The notes under the pieces: model-generated
Database searches by the model: none
The model's input: the letters and a program-made list of their open reading frames with translations, nothing else
What the model was told of the DNA's origin: nothing
Shown here: positions 26,028-33,457 of the stretch, piece after piece
Layout of the letters: every line of letters begins with the position of its first letter
How positions within the stretch are numbered: the stretch's first letter is position 1
From: an uncultured Bacteroides sp.
GTDB taxonomy: Bacteria; Bacteroidota; Bacteroidia; Bacteroidales; Bacteroidaceae
Assembly: GCA_900755095.1 (NCBI GenBank)
Contig: CAAEFE010000092.1
Location: 1 to 64,000 of the forward strand
DNA length: 64,000 nt
Direction: 5' to 3'
Translations under genes and position numbers: made by a program

Positions 26028-26180
26028 CTATCGAGCGACATAATAACTACAAATCCTTATCCCGATCGCCCGCCCTACTTTCAGGACGGAACAATAGCAA
26101 ATAAAATTATTCTCTCTTCCTCCGTTGCGACACGTTCGACAATCGTGTTTTACTTGCTTTTGTGCTGTTTTCTTCACCAT
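26028..26180 (-). CDS. Small Cys-rich phage protein, 50 aa
   Basis: The frame MVKKTAQKQVKHDCRTCRNG.. carries CRTC and CYC pairs, so a tiny zinc-binding protein is likely. A near-perfect Shine-Dalgarno sequence (AAAGGAGGT, 7 bases before the ATG) fixes the start, which is rare in Bacteroides and argues for real, strong translation. It lies between the DUF1064 gene and the initiator gene. Confidence 0.65.
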   Translation of the reverse strand: MVKKTAQKQVKHDCRTCRNGGRENNFICYCSVLKVGRAIGIRICSYYVAR

Positions 26181-26182
26181 TC

Positions 26183-26533
26183 TTATACCTCCTTTATTTT
26201 AATTCCATGAACGTAAAGCATGAGCTTACGTTTGATTATATAATCCTTTGTCCGAACACCTTTAGTATCTTCGACGATATACTCACCATCTCGATAATAA
26301 ACGAAATCCGCGATGTAGTAAACTCCTCGTTCGATCAGCTTCTTTTTACATAGCATCTTCCGCACTCCCTGCACTTCATAGAAACGATATTGAGGCGAAA
26401 TAAGCTCGTATTTTACTTGCTCTTGTAATCCGGTTATAATCCCCTTCTTTTCGAGTAGTTTCAAGTCCTTAGCGCGTCGATATTCCTTTTTAGAGTCGTA
26501 TCCGTCTATTTTTACATTGTTATACTTTGCCAT
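26183..26533 (-). CDS. DUF1064 phage nuclease-like protein
   Basis: This 116-residue protein fits DUF1064: VKIDGYDSKKEYRRAKDLKLLEKKG at the start, a central YIADFVYYRDGEYIVEDTKG and KDYIIKRKLML. The pattern E..(22-45)..D..EDxKG is that of a PD-(D/E)XK nuclease fold, proposed to act as a phage resolvase-like nuclease. It is early, beside the replication genes. Confidence 0.8.
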   Translation of the reverse strand: MAKYNNVKIDGYDSKKEYRRAKDLKLLEKKGIITGLQEQVKYELISPQYRFYEVQGVRKMLCKKKLIERGVYYIADFVYYRDGEYIVEDTKGVRTKDYIIKRKLMLYVHGIKIKEV

Positions 26534-26674
26534 ATATTTAAAACTATTTGTCGTCTAACCAGATATTCACTACGCTGATTAGACGTAGAACATTAAACTT
26601 AAATACGAGGGCTTTCACCTCACGCCGTCCTTTTCGGCGGCATTATTGGTTAATAATATTATTTGGTAAAGTAT
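26534..26674 (-). other. Intergenic region with hairpins, no clear gene
   Basis: On the minus strand this 141-base gap holds a hairpin at 26,623-26,639 (CGCCG stem), a GAAA-loop element around 26,607-26,621 (GAGGTGAAAGCCCTC) and an inverted repeat CGTCTAA/TTAGACG at 26,552-26,586. The same GTGAAAGCCCT element appears at 29,679. No convincing gene is present. Confidence 0.45.
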
Positions 26675-27115
26675 TTATTTTTTCGCTTCATACGGATAAA
26701 CATCTACAATCGCCGTTTCTTTGAGAAGAATCGAAGAATAATCCGCCATCGTTCCTTTCATTCCTTCGTCGAGTTTCTTCATTGCGTCGTGAATGTCTGC
26801 GGCTTGTATAAGTACATTCGTATACGTTCGCTTCTCCTTGCCGCTTTTCTCGTCAAGTGTAGTAAAAGCGAGTCGCCCGGCAAACCATTTATCGGCGGAA
26901 TCCTCTTCGCTTGTAAATATCTCGCTATAATGTGCGCGGGAAATGTCGGACACTGTAAACTCACCGGAGATAAACGGCGTTACTTCTTCAATTATTCGTG
27001 CTTCTGCTTCGGTAAAACTTAGCGCATCGACCAAATACGGTTCAGTTACCTTCTTTTGCATCCCGTTTTCCATTACTTTCTCGTAACGGATTTTACATAA
27101 AAACCAAGTGTGCAT
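26675..27115 (-). CDS. DUF4494 family phage protein
   Basis: This 146-residue protein begins MHTWFLCKIRYEKVMENGMQKKVTEPYLVDALSFTEAEAR, which I recognise as DUF4494, a family common in Bacteroidales phages and mobile elements. It is soluble and mixed alpha/beta. The function is unknown. It lies between the exonuclease and DUF1064 genes in the early recombination/replication block. Confidence 0.78.
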   Translation of the reverse strand: MHTWFLCKIRYEKVMENGMQKKVTEPYLVDALSFTEAEARIIEEVTPFISGEFTVSDISRAHYSEIFTSEEDSADKWFAGRLAFTTLDEKSGKEKRTYTNVLIQAADIHDAMKKLDEGMKGTMADYSSILLKETAIVDVYPYEAKK

Positions 27116-27165
27116 AATTTCGTGTTTATTAAAGTGTTTATAAAAATGTGATTAATCGTGTTGTG

Positions 27166-27978
27166 TTAGTGTTGTGACGGTACTTTATTCGTCAGTTTCC
27201 TTAATTCCTTCCGTATCTTATAAATCTGATTTTTAACCGGAACACTGTTTTTCGCTTCCGGCTTTAATGCCTCGATCTGCATCTTTAATTTTAAAACCTC
27301 TTTTGCCTTATCGACACAATCAAGCAAGTCCAGACCGGAACGGATAGATTCGTCTATCATCTCGCTAGCCAACCGGATTCGATCATAGAGTTTCTTTATA
27401 TTATCCGCGTGGTTGGCGCGATTCATTTCAAGTATTCGACCTTCATTTGTATAGCCGTCATAAATGACATAATACAATTTGTCTACGTCCGGGCGACCTA
27501 AAAAGTGTCCGAGGAATTGCCAATAGTATTCGTCTTTTTCGTCGATGGTATTTCCGAATTGCAGTGATTCGATTTTTCCTTGCGACATCGGGCACTTGAT
27601 TTCGCCCAGAGCGATAACTTTTCCATCAAATCCGTATACATAGAAATCGGGTGAATCTCCGAATCCTTCAAACGGTTCATTGAAAACAATGTCCTTAAAA
27701 TCGGTTGTACACGACTTGATTTCGTTCATTAACTGGCTCCGTACCCATTCGACTGCTAGCGGTTCGTTTTCATGTCCCCAATCAAACGCCTTGTTACTTC
27801 CGTTTTCTCGCATCGTCCCGGTTCTACGCTCGTACCGTACTAAATACATCGCGTCTAACGCGGCTTTGCCAAAGGGACAACCTTTGCCCGCTTTCATCAG
27901 ATCGGGAAGCGTAGAGGCGGTTATTTTGCCCCGTCTCTTTTCCTTCCATTCGATTTCTTTTTGTTCACTTGATTTCAT
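27166..27978 (-). CDS. YqaJ/lambda-exonuclease family recombinase nuclease
   Basis: This 270-residue nuclease has the YqaJ pattern: an early EWKEKRRGKITAST, then WGHENEPLAVEW, GFGDSPDFYV and GEIKCP with the metal-binding Asp/Glu/Lys of a PD-(D/E)XK site, followed by YYWQFLGHFLG and a long C-terminal helix. It would digest one strand of duplex ends to start phage recombination. It overlaps its partner gene by 14 bp. Confidence 0.85.
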   Translation of the reverse strand: MKSSEQKEIEWKEKRRGKITASTLPDLMKAGKGCPFGKAALDAMYLVRYERRTGTMRENGSNKAFDWGHENEPLAVEWVRSQLMNEIKSCTTDFKDIVFNEPFEGFGDSPDFYVYGFDGKVIALGEIKCPMSQGKIESLQFGNTIDEKDEYYWQFLGHFLGRPDVDKLYYVIYDGYTNEGRILEMNRANHADNIKKLYDRIRLASEMIDESIRSGLDLLDCVDKAKEVLKLKMQIEALKPEAKNSVPVKNQIYKIRKELRKLTNKVPSQH

Positions 27979-28450
27979 GTGCTACTAATTCTTTGATTTG
28001 TTCTTTAGTTAGTTTATATTTCGTCTGGACTTGCGCGACCGTAAAACCGCCCGCCAGACCGTCGAGGATATTTTTCCAGATTGCCGATCCGGTTTCAACC
28101 GTAGGCAATGAGTTTTCTACTTTCGGAATGAATGGACGAATACGGAGCGAATCAACCTTTTCGCCGAAAGCGTCAACCATTACCGAACCGATTTGGATTT
28201 GCTTATTTACCCATTCTTCGAAATTCGGTGTTTTGAAAATCTTCGTCATAGTCTTGCAGTTCGTCCGGTTGAGAATCATCGGTTTTACATTCTCGAAGAA
28301 ATAAGCGACGAAACATTCTTCTTTCTTTCCAGATGTACCGACTACCTGTTCTTTTTTCGTTTCCCGTATGGTGAGAATTATATCTTTCCCATCCGGTAGG
28401 CTGTAAGCGCCTAGATAGTCATAATTAAATTGAGTTTTCCAATGTGTCAT
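27965..28450 (-). CDS. Partner of YqaJ exonuclease, candidate ssDNA-binding protein
   Basis: This is a 161-residue protein starting MTHWKTQFNYDYLGAYSLPDGKDIILTI. It has a beta-rich first two thirds (EECFVAYFFENVKPMILNRTN) and a helical end (FTVAQVQTKYKLTKEQIKELV). Genes of this type sit beside phage exonucleases in Bacteroides phages. The beta-rich body and coupling suggest an ssDNA-binding or annealing role; this is inferred from context. Confidence 0.65.
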   Translation of the reverse strand: MTHWKTQFNYDYLGAYSLPDGKDIILTIRETKKEQVVGTSGKKEECFVAYFFENVKPMILNRTNCKTMTKIFKTPNFEEWVNKQIQIGSVMVDAFGEKVDSLRIRPFIPKVENSLPTVETGSAIWKNILDGLAGGFTVAQVQTKYKLTKEQIKELVAHEIK

Positions 28451-28836
28451 TATCGTGTTGTGTTATTACTATTCGTTTCTTTATTATCTCCTGTAATCTT
28501 ATCCAAAAAAAGATCAAGCGCTTTGATACATTTATCCGGCAATTCCTTTGATGCTTCGTTTTGACGCAAATAGTTTATCGTTTCTCCAATACCTATAATG
28601 CGATACATCTCTTTTGTTGTAGGGGTAAAAATCAATATTAAAAGAGAAATTGCAATAATAACATAGGATACTTTTTTCGCTTTATATATCCCTTTGTCGA
28701 TACATTCTTTTTCACTATAAGATTCGACATTCGATTCGATAAATACATAAACCAACCATACAAGTGCAACTATAAGTATAATTACAAAAGTTACATTTAC
28801 AGCATCTAGCCTTTCAATCCAATAAAGTTCATTCAT
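28450..28836 (-). CDS. Two-TM phage membrane protein, unknown
   Basis: The 128-residue protein has two hydrophobic helices (VTFVIILIVALVWLVYVFI and VSYVIIAISLLILIFT) and a soluble C-terminal tail ending in Asn/Thr residues. It overlaps the exonuclease partner by one base and the zinc-binding gene by 8. Function unknown; host membrane modification early in infection is a possibility. Confidence 0.6.
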   Translation of the reverse strand: MNELYWIERLDAVNVTFVIILIVALVWLVYVFIESNVESYSEKECIDKGIYKAKKVSYVIIAISLLILIFTPTTKEMYRIIGIGETINYLRQNEASKELPDKCIKALDLFLDKITGDNKETNSNNTTR

Positions 28837-29089
28837 TTTGTTTTGATTTTAAAAAGTCATTATTAAAATTATCCGATTCACCCTGATAAAGCGACTCATA
28901 ACAGTGAGCGCAAACCGTTATTATCTTCGTGTCGCGTCTGCCACGTTCATACGTTTCGACTTCTAATTCAATCTCTTCTCCCGGTTCGATTTCCTCGCCG
29001 CAATCTTCACAAACTAGAGTATCAGCAGGACACGCGCCAAGAACCGTGCATATTCGACAATTACCGATACATTGAGGATTCGCCGCCAT
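28829..29089 (-). CDS. Zinc-ribbon-like phage protein, 86 aa
   Basis: The protein has cysteine pairs arranged for metal binding: CIGNCRIC and CEDCGEEI, later CAHCYES. It is acidic, lacks membrane segments and may be a small regulator or anti-host protein. The gene overlaps both neighbours in another frame, and the long 3' overlap with the gene at 29,061 suggests compact coupled translation. Confidence 0.65.
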   Translation of the reverse strand: MAANPQCIGNCRICTVLGACPADTLVCEDCGEEIEPGEEIELEVETYERGRRDTKIITVCAHCYESLYQGESDNFNNDFLKSKQNE

Positions 29090-29252
29090 GTCGTTTCACA
29101 TTTAGATAGTTACAAACTAGCACATAGACAAACGTGATGAATACGATCAATAGTGCGATAATCAATTTGCCCGGCTCCGGTTCGCCTTCTGCGAGGCTGC
29201 ACGCTAAAAGCATTAAGAAAATAGCGGCGGGACTTTGTTTTAGTGTTAGCAT
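29061..29252 (-). CDS. Small single-TM phage protein, 63 aa
   Basis: A first hydrophobic stretch (AIFLMLLACSLA) and a stronger membrane segment (LIIALLIVFITFVYVLVC) precede a short basic tail. The first stretch could be a signal peptide. It lies 11 bases after the excisionase-like gene. Function unknown. Confidence 0.5.
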   Translation of the reverse strand: MLTLKQSPAAIFLMLLACSLAEGEPEPGKLIIALLIVFITFVYVLVCNYLNVKRHGGESSMYR

Positions 29253-29263
29253 AGTGTTTGATT

Positions 29264-29473
29264 TTATACGATCTTATTACTCTGTATGAATCTATCTATA
29301 CTCGATAAATCGTACCAGATCATTTTTCCAAATTGAGAAAAGGAAACTAGTGCTTTTTCTCGTAACGTTCTCAAAAAATCATCCGAGCATCCTATATAGG
29401 ATTTTGCTTCATCTTTACTAAGCCACTTCTTTACTATTGGCTCAACTTTTCCGGTTACTCTAGTTCGTCCCAT
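29264..29473 (-). CDS. Excisionase-like helix-turn-helix protein
   Basis: The segment WLSKDEAKSYIGCSDDFLRTLREKALVSFSQFGKMIWYDLSSIDRFIQSN is the winged-helix pattern of excisionase/HTH_17 proteins. I chose the ATG at 29,473 (MGRTRVTGKV), 8 bases after the stop of the upstream 59-residue gene. The frame is open to 29,545, but that part overlaps the better-supported upstream gene. As an early-operon DNA-binding protein it may control excision or transcription. Confidence 0.7.
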   Translation of the reverse strand: MGRTRVTGKVEPIVKKWLSKDEAKSYIGCSDDFLRTLREKALVSFSQFGKMIWYDLSSIDRFIQSNKIV

Positions 29474-29480
29474 TGCCGTA

Positions 29481-29660
29481 TTATTCTTTGCGTTCAACAT
29501 AAATGTTATCTCCGTCGATCCAAGTTTTAAAAACTTTTCCTTCATCGGTTTTTAAATCGGACGCGGTCGTTCTCACTGATTTTCTGCGGTTGCGTGGAAA
29601 GTAGGTTTGTCTCCCTACTTCCATCGCTTGCAGTGTCGGTTTAATTGGTGTTGTGTTCAT
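29481..29660 (-). CDS. Small basic phage protein, 59 aa
   Basis: The frame from ATG 29,660 encodes MNTTPIKPTLQAMEVG, then FPRNRRKSVRTTASDLKTDE and ends in a YVERKE-type C terminus. It reads like the small conserved proteins that precede excisionase-like genes in Bacteroides phages, with a basic strand then beta hairpin. It overlaps the 5' extension of the next frame, which shows that the next gene starts later. Function unknown. Confidence 0.68.
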   Translation of the reverse strand: MNTTPIKPTLQAMEVGRQTYFPRNRRKSVRTTASDLKTDEGKVFKTWIDGDNIYVERKE

Positions 29661-29678
29661 TATCGTGTATCGTATTAT

Positions 29679-29696
29679 GCAGGGCTTTCACCCTGC
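29679..29696 (-). other. Intergenic hairpin with GAAA loop
   Basis: The minus strand reads GCAGGG-TGAAAG-CCCTGC, a 6-bp stem plus a U.G pair closing a GAAA tetraloop. It lies 18 bases before the start at 29,660, in the leader of that gene. Confidence 0.6.
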
Positions 29697-29705
29697 TGTT
29701 TAAAC

Positions 29706-29930
29706 TTATATTGCTGCTTTCAACTTTTTTATATCTCTTATTAGTTTTTCTTGCCTTGCTACTTCATTATCTGCCATTTCGTCAAGCCCGATACTTGCAT
29801 ACCATTCTGCATTGTTAATAGCCTCTTCTAATGCTATTTCTTTTTGTTCAATTAACGCATTAATGGCGTTCTTATCACGGCTTTCGATTAATATCTCTAA
29901 GTCTGTCTTTCTGGTTAAAGTCGCTTTCAT
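29706..29930 (-). CDS. Small helical phage protein, 74 aa
   Basis: This is almost wholly helical and charged (KTDLEILIESRDKNAINALIEQKEIALEEAINNAEW, then ARQEKLIRDIKKLKAAI), probably a helical hairpin or short coiled coil. It is the second gene of the early leftward transcript, bounded on each side by a tetraloop hairpin. Function unknown. Confidence 0.65.
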   Translation of the reverse strand: MKATLTRKTDLEILIESRDKNAINALIEQKEIALEEAINNAEWYASIGLDEMADNEVARQEKLIRDIKKLKAAI

Positions 29931-29945
29931 AATCGTATCTATTAT

Positions 29946-29963
29946 GTAGCCCCGAAGGGCTAC
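29946..29963 (-). other. Intergenic UUCG-tetraloop hairpin
   Basis: The minus strand reads GTAGCCC-TTCG-GGGCTAC, a perfect 7-bp stem with the very stable UUCG loop, placed 16 bases before the start at 29,930. No U-tract follows. Confidence 0.65.
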
Positions 29964-29972
29964 GGATTAATA

Positions 29973-30161
29973 TTAAATCTTCTGGTATCCGAATGAGTTC
30001 ATAAACTTCTCCGCGCCTTTGAACGTTTTGAAAGTCTTGCTACTAGAAAGCGTACACGCTAAGAATCTTTGTCCGACTGTTGTATTAATTAAACTTACAC
30101 AACATACTGTTTCACTTCCCGCTTTTTTAAATTCTACGTCTCCGATCATTCCTGCTTTCAT
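29973..30161 (-). CDS. First gene of early leftward operon, 62 aa
   Basis: This small protein (MKAGMIGDVEFKKAGSETVCCVSLINTT start) is predicted to be beta then alpha. It is the first gene after the early promoter of the genetic switch, a position used for Cro, anti-repressor or other regulators in temperate phages, but I see no helix-turn-helix. Function unknown. Confidence 0.62.
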   Translation of the reverse strand: MKAGMIGDVEFKKAGSETVCCVSLINTTVGQRFLACTLSSSKTFKTFKGAEKFMNSFGYQKI

Positions 30162-30188
30162 AATTCTATACTTTTATTTGTTATTTCT

Positions 30189-30280
30189 TGATTGATTGAT
30201 TAACTTTGATGCGACAAAGATAGAAGTTATTTCGCAAAACGCAAAACAATTCGCGAAATAATTTCGCAAAACGCAAAATT
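30189..30280. promoter_or_regulatory. Divergent lysogeny/lytic promoter and operator region
   Basis: A rightward -7 element TAACTTTG (30,201-30,208) can drive the repressor. A leftward -7 element TATCTTTG (plus-strand 30,215-30,222) can drive the early genes. Two identical 18-bp copies of ATTTCGCAAAACGCAAAA begin at 30,229 and 30,261, 32 bp or about three turns apart. The inverted repeat GCGAAAT-A-ATTTCGC lies between them (30,253-30,267). The first copy covers the expected -33 region of the leftward promoter. Confidence 0.7.
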
Positions 30281-30958
30281 ATGACTAAAAAAGAAAGATT
30301 AGAGGCGATAATCGACTACTACAGCGATGGAAAGCCCTCCGTATTTGCGAAGTATATAGGTGTAGCTCCGTCAACTATTAGTTCATGGCTATCAAGAGAT
30401 ACGTTAGACTACGATCTAATTTTCGCAAAATGCGAAAATATTTCTTCCGATTGGTTACTTACCGGAAAAGGAGAGATGATAAAAAGCAATCCTAACATTC
30501 AGATACTAAATGAACCAAAGACAAAGGAAAAGAAACTAACTGAACAAGAAGTTTTATTATACGATGTTAGTGCAGCCGCAAATTTAAAAACACTGTTTGA
30601 TAACAAACGACAAAATATACTAGGTAAAATTAGCATCCCAGATATGCCGCGTTGTGATGGTGCTGTATATGTGACAGGTGATAGTATGTATCCTCTTCTT
30701 AAATCTGGTGATATTATCGTATACAAAGAACTGCACGACTTTCAAGAAGTCATTTACGGAGAAATGTATTTAGTTTCCTTCGACCTCGACGGAGACGATT
30801 TTTTGACCGTTAAATATGTGAATCACTCGGATAAAGGAGATGATTTTGTCAAGCTAGTAAGTCATAACGCATACCACGATCCGAAAGATATTGCACTTAG
30901 TAGAGTCCGCGCGATGGCGCTCGTTAAGTTAAGCATTAGAAAAAATACAATGATGTAA
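30281..30958 (+). CDS. CI-like phage repressor, HTH plus S24 peptidase
   Basis: This 225-residue repressor has an N-terminal helix-turn-helix (residues 5-60, GVAPSTISSWLSR) and a C-terminal LexA/CI-type S24 domain with the nucleophile Ser135 in VTGDSMYPLL and the Lys178 general base in FLTVKYV. RecA-stimulated self-cleavage would induce the prophage. It is divergent from the early genes, with operators between them. Confidence 0.9.
   Translation: MTKKERLEAIIDYYSDGKPSVFAKYIGVAPSTISSWLSRDTLDYDLIFAKCENISSDWLLTGKGEMIKSNPNIQILNEPKTKEKKLTEQEVLLYDVSAAANLKTLFDNKRQNILGKISIPDMPRCDGAVYVTGDSMYPLLKSGDIIVYKELHDFQEVIYGEMYLVSFDLDGDDFLTVKYVNHSDKGDDFVKLVSHNAYHDPKDIALSRVRAMALVKLSIRKNTMM
30420..30438. promoter_or_regulatory. 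Perfect 19-bp palindrome inside the repressor gene
   Basis: TTTTCGCA-AAA-TGCGAAAA is a perfect inverted repeat whose half-site TTTCGCA matches the operator repeats upstream of the gene. It may be a further repressor site that gives autoregulation by roadblock. Confidence 0.55.
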
Positions 30959-30979
30959 ACCGTAAATAAACAAAACAAC

Positions 30980-31609
30980 ATGAAGAAGCTACTATTATTA
31001 GCGATATTTTCACTGCTTATTTTGCCTGCAAATTCGCAAAGTAAGTACGAAAAACAATCTAATGAGATCATCGAATTATTCGACTCTATAAAATCGAATT
31101 TCACAGAAACGGAAGAAGGAATAAAAATAATCAAAGTTGTAGAACTCCCCAATATAGAAAAAGATAAGATATACATTGCAGCGCTAGAAGCTCTATCTAA
31201 TATATATAAAGACTCTAAGGAAGTCATACAAAATAAAGACAAGGAGTTAGGAACAATTTTTGGGAAGGGAATCTTTTTCGAAAGTAGCATGTCAACATGG
31301 GGTGTATTAACAGAATCTAAATGCAAGCACGCAATCAAAATAGAAGTAAAAGATTATAAATGCCGCATTTCGATACAAACAGACGAAATAGAAAACACTG
31401 TAAAAAATGGAGTATCAGGACAAACGATAAGCAAAAATAAATATAAACTAAAATCATTTTTTCCTTTTTGGAAAGAATGTCCGATGAAACATCGAAAGGC
31501 TAGTTTCTCAAATATATGGTTCTGTTATGCCCACACTGTAGGGGCGGCAGAAACTTTCGAAAAAGAGATAATGACAATTGCCAATAATAGCGATAAAGAT
31601 AATTGGTAA
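30980..31609 (+). CDS. Secreted DUF4468-like protein, probable conversion gene
   Basis: The 209 residues start with a signal peptide (MKKLLLLAIFSLLILPANSQ). The mature part has strand/helix alternation resembling Bacteroides DUF4468 (TBP-like fold) proteins, with a Cys-bearing middle. It lies 21 bases after the repressor gene on the same strand, so it is probably expressed in lysogens. Effect on the host is unknown. Confidence 0.65.
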   Translation: MKKLLLLAIFSLLILPANSQSKYEKQSNEIIELFDSIKSNFTETEEGIKIIKVVELPNIEKDKIYIAALEALSNIYKDSKEVIQNKDKELGTIFGKGIFFESSMSTWGVLTESKCKHAIKIEVKDYKCRISIQTDEIENTVKNGVSGQTISKNKYKLKSFFPFWKECPMKHRKASFSNIWFCYAHTVGAAETFEKEIMTIANNSDKDNW

Positions 31610-31652
31610 TGCCAATCTCTAAAATAGTTATCAACCACTAAAACAAATCATC

Positions 31653-31976
31653 ATGGGAACATTTTTCGGCTTCATCGCGGCATTATTCGCCGTACTTCAA
31701 ATCGTCCTATTCTTCAAAATCTGGGGAATGACGAACGACATTAGAGAAATCAAAGAAAAGTATCTATCCTCGACCGATCCAAAGAAAAGCGTATCGCTCT
31801 CCAATAATCAACCGACCGAATTTAGTATAGGCGAATTGGTCGTAGAGATAAAGACGAATAAGCAAATGCGGATCAAAGAGATTACACAGGACGGAAAGTA
31901 TAGTTGTTATACAGGCGGAGGCGCTTCACATGAGGGCGACTTTACGGCGGCGGAGATTAAGCGCTTTAATTCGTAA
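31653..31976 (+). CDS. Small membrane protein of conversion block, 107 aa
   Basis: One N-terminal membrane segment (FFGFIAALFAVLQIVLFFKIWG) is followed by a short helix and a beta-rich soluble part (EFSIGELVVEIKTNKQMRIKEI) of SH3-like character. It is codirectional with the repressor and probably part of the lysogenic transcript. Function unknown. Confidence 0.65.
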   Translation: MGTFFGFIAALFAVLQIVLFFKIWGMTNDIREIKEKYLSSTDPKKSVSLSNNQPTEFSIGELVVEIKTNKQMRIKEITQDGKYSCYTGGGASHEGDFTAAEIKRFNS

Positions 31977-32015
31977 TTCAATAATCAAAGAAGTAAATCA
32001 CTAAAAAAAAACATT

Positions 32016-32876
32016 ATGAATAAACTATTAACGTTATCACTTACAATAATCTTTGCCTCATTATTCTTTCAATCATGTAGTAACGAAGAGCAGGATTTGC
32101 CCGAAGGCGAAAGCCCTAACGTACCAAATAAAGATAGTAGTATAGACTTTGACGGAAAGACATATTGCACATGGATTAAGGACGCATCGTATTATATCGG
32201 TATATATAATACAGAAACAAAAGACAAGATCGCCGAGATTCCAACTGTAATAGAAGGAGGACTTAATCAAACGGCGAATATGCATTACGGAGAATCTAAA
32301 GGCTATACGATTAATGGATGTTATATTTTAGATATAAAAAAGAATGAGAAAGATATATATATATTACTAGAATACTCCGAAGATAAATACGAATTAGGAA
32401 TTACAGAACTATTAATGTTGCGCGATAATAAAATCACGAAACGAATAAAATATACTAATGGGATAGGTAGACCGAATAAGTTAATATATTGGTATGATAA
32501 AGAGATAGTAGCAACGGCAAATGGAGATTTATCGAAATATGCTAGTGATGATTTCTACATTTATAGTAGTGGATTGGATTTAGTATATAATTCATCGGAA
32601 ATGTCAAATTATTATTTTTTCCTCAATACGCATCCTGTCGATACTTATCGGTTTATTTGGATACTCGATGATTATATCCGTTTAAAGGATATTAAAAAAG
32701 GATTTGACGAGTTATGGTCGTACAAATACACAGACGAAAATGTTGTTATTAAACAAAAGGAGATTAATGTTAACGGGGAAACCGTTGAGATTAGCATGGA
32801 ATTTGTCTATAAGGATGGTTCCAAAGAAATAAAGTCGTTTAAATTAAATCTCGAAGATGGTTCTCTAATCGAATAA
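32016..32876 (+). CDS. Lipoprotein of conversion block
   Basis: This 286-residue protein has a lipoprotein signal (SLFFQSC at Cys22) followed by acidic residues (SNEEQDLPEGE), as in Bacteroides exported lipoproteins. The mature part is beta-rich with repeated Trp/Tyr strands, perhaps a propeller-like fold. It may change the cell surface of the lysogen, for instance to block superinfection. No family is recognised. Confidence 0.7.
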   Translation: MNKLLTLSLTIIFASLFFQSCSNEEQDLPEGESPNVPNKDSSIDFDGKTYCTWIKDASYYIGIYNTETKDKIAEIPTVIEGGLNQTANMHYGESKGYTINGCYILDIKKNEKDIYILLEYSEDKYELGITELLMLRDNKITKRIKYTNGIGRPNKLIYWYDKEIVATANGDLSKYASDDFYIYSSGLDLVYNSSEMSNYYFFLNTHPVDTYRFIWILDDYIRLKDIKKGFDELWSYKYTDENVVIKQKEINVNGETVEISMEFVYKDGSKEIKSFKLNLEDGSLIE

Positions 32877-32887
32877 ACCCGAACAAC

Positions 32888-33457
32888 ATGAAAAACTGGA
32901 TTAAGTCATATTGGAGCAACTGTTTGTCGATCGCTGCGATTATATGCAGCGTTGTCGCTATTTGCGTTTCGTTACCATCCGCACCGGAGTTAGGTATAGA
33001 CTATATCGGGGTGATAGTAGGGATTTTATCATTTCTTGTAACATTGCTAATAGGGTGGCAGATATACAATGCAGTAACAATAGAGAAAAGAATAAAAGGT
33101 GAAGTTGAACGAACTAGAAATGAAATTGATAGCTATTTCAATAAGCAAAAAGTAGAAAATCTATATATGCTAACAATAGTCAATGGAATTTCGCAGAGTA
33201 GAATGGACGTTATGGAGAAAAAATATGATAGTGCGCTGTTTTGCTGTATATATACAATAGATGCAGCATTAAAAGCTAACACGCCGGATATTGCACAAAC
33301 ATGTCTTAATATGGTTATTGATTCAATCATTCCCGGCTTTAAAAGGCAAATGACAAAGGAAACAGCTAAAGAGAACAAAGCTAATTATATTCAAATTCTA
33401 AAAAAAATGAATGATGACAGAGTTATTGATCTGATTGTATATCTACGCTCTCTTTAG
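32888..33457 (+). CDS. Two-TM membrane protein of conversion block
   Basis: Two adjacent N-terminal membrane helices (LSIAAIICSVVAICVSL and IGVIVGILSFLVTLLIGW) are followed by a helical, cytoplasmic-looking domain of about 120 residues. It begins 11 bases after the lipoprotein gene, so they are likely co-expressed. Its 3' end overlaps the convergent gene at 33,423 by 35 bp. Function unknown. Confidence 0.7.
   Translation: MKNWIKSYWSNCLSIAAIICSVVAICVSLPSAPELGIDYIGVIVGILSFLVTLLIGWQIYNAVTIEKRIKGEVERTRNEIDSYFNKQKVENLYMLTIVNGISQSRMDVMEKKYDSALFCCIYTIDAALKANTPDIAQTCLNMVIDSIIPGFKRQMTKETAKENKANYIQILKKMNDDRVIDLIVYLRSL

Noticed and set aside
26600..26680. A 24-codon GTG frame upstream of the DUF1064 gene
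   Set aside because: Very short, overlaps hairpin elements, and has no recognisable product.
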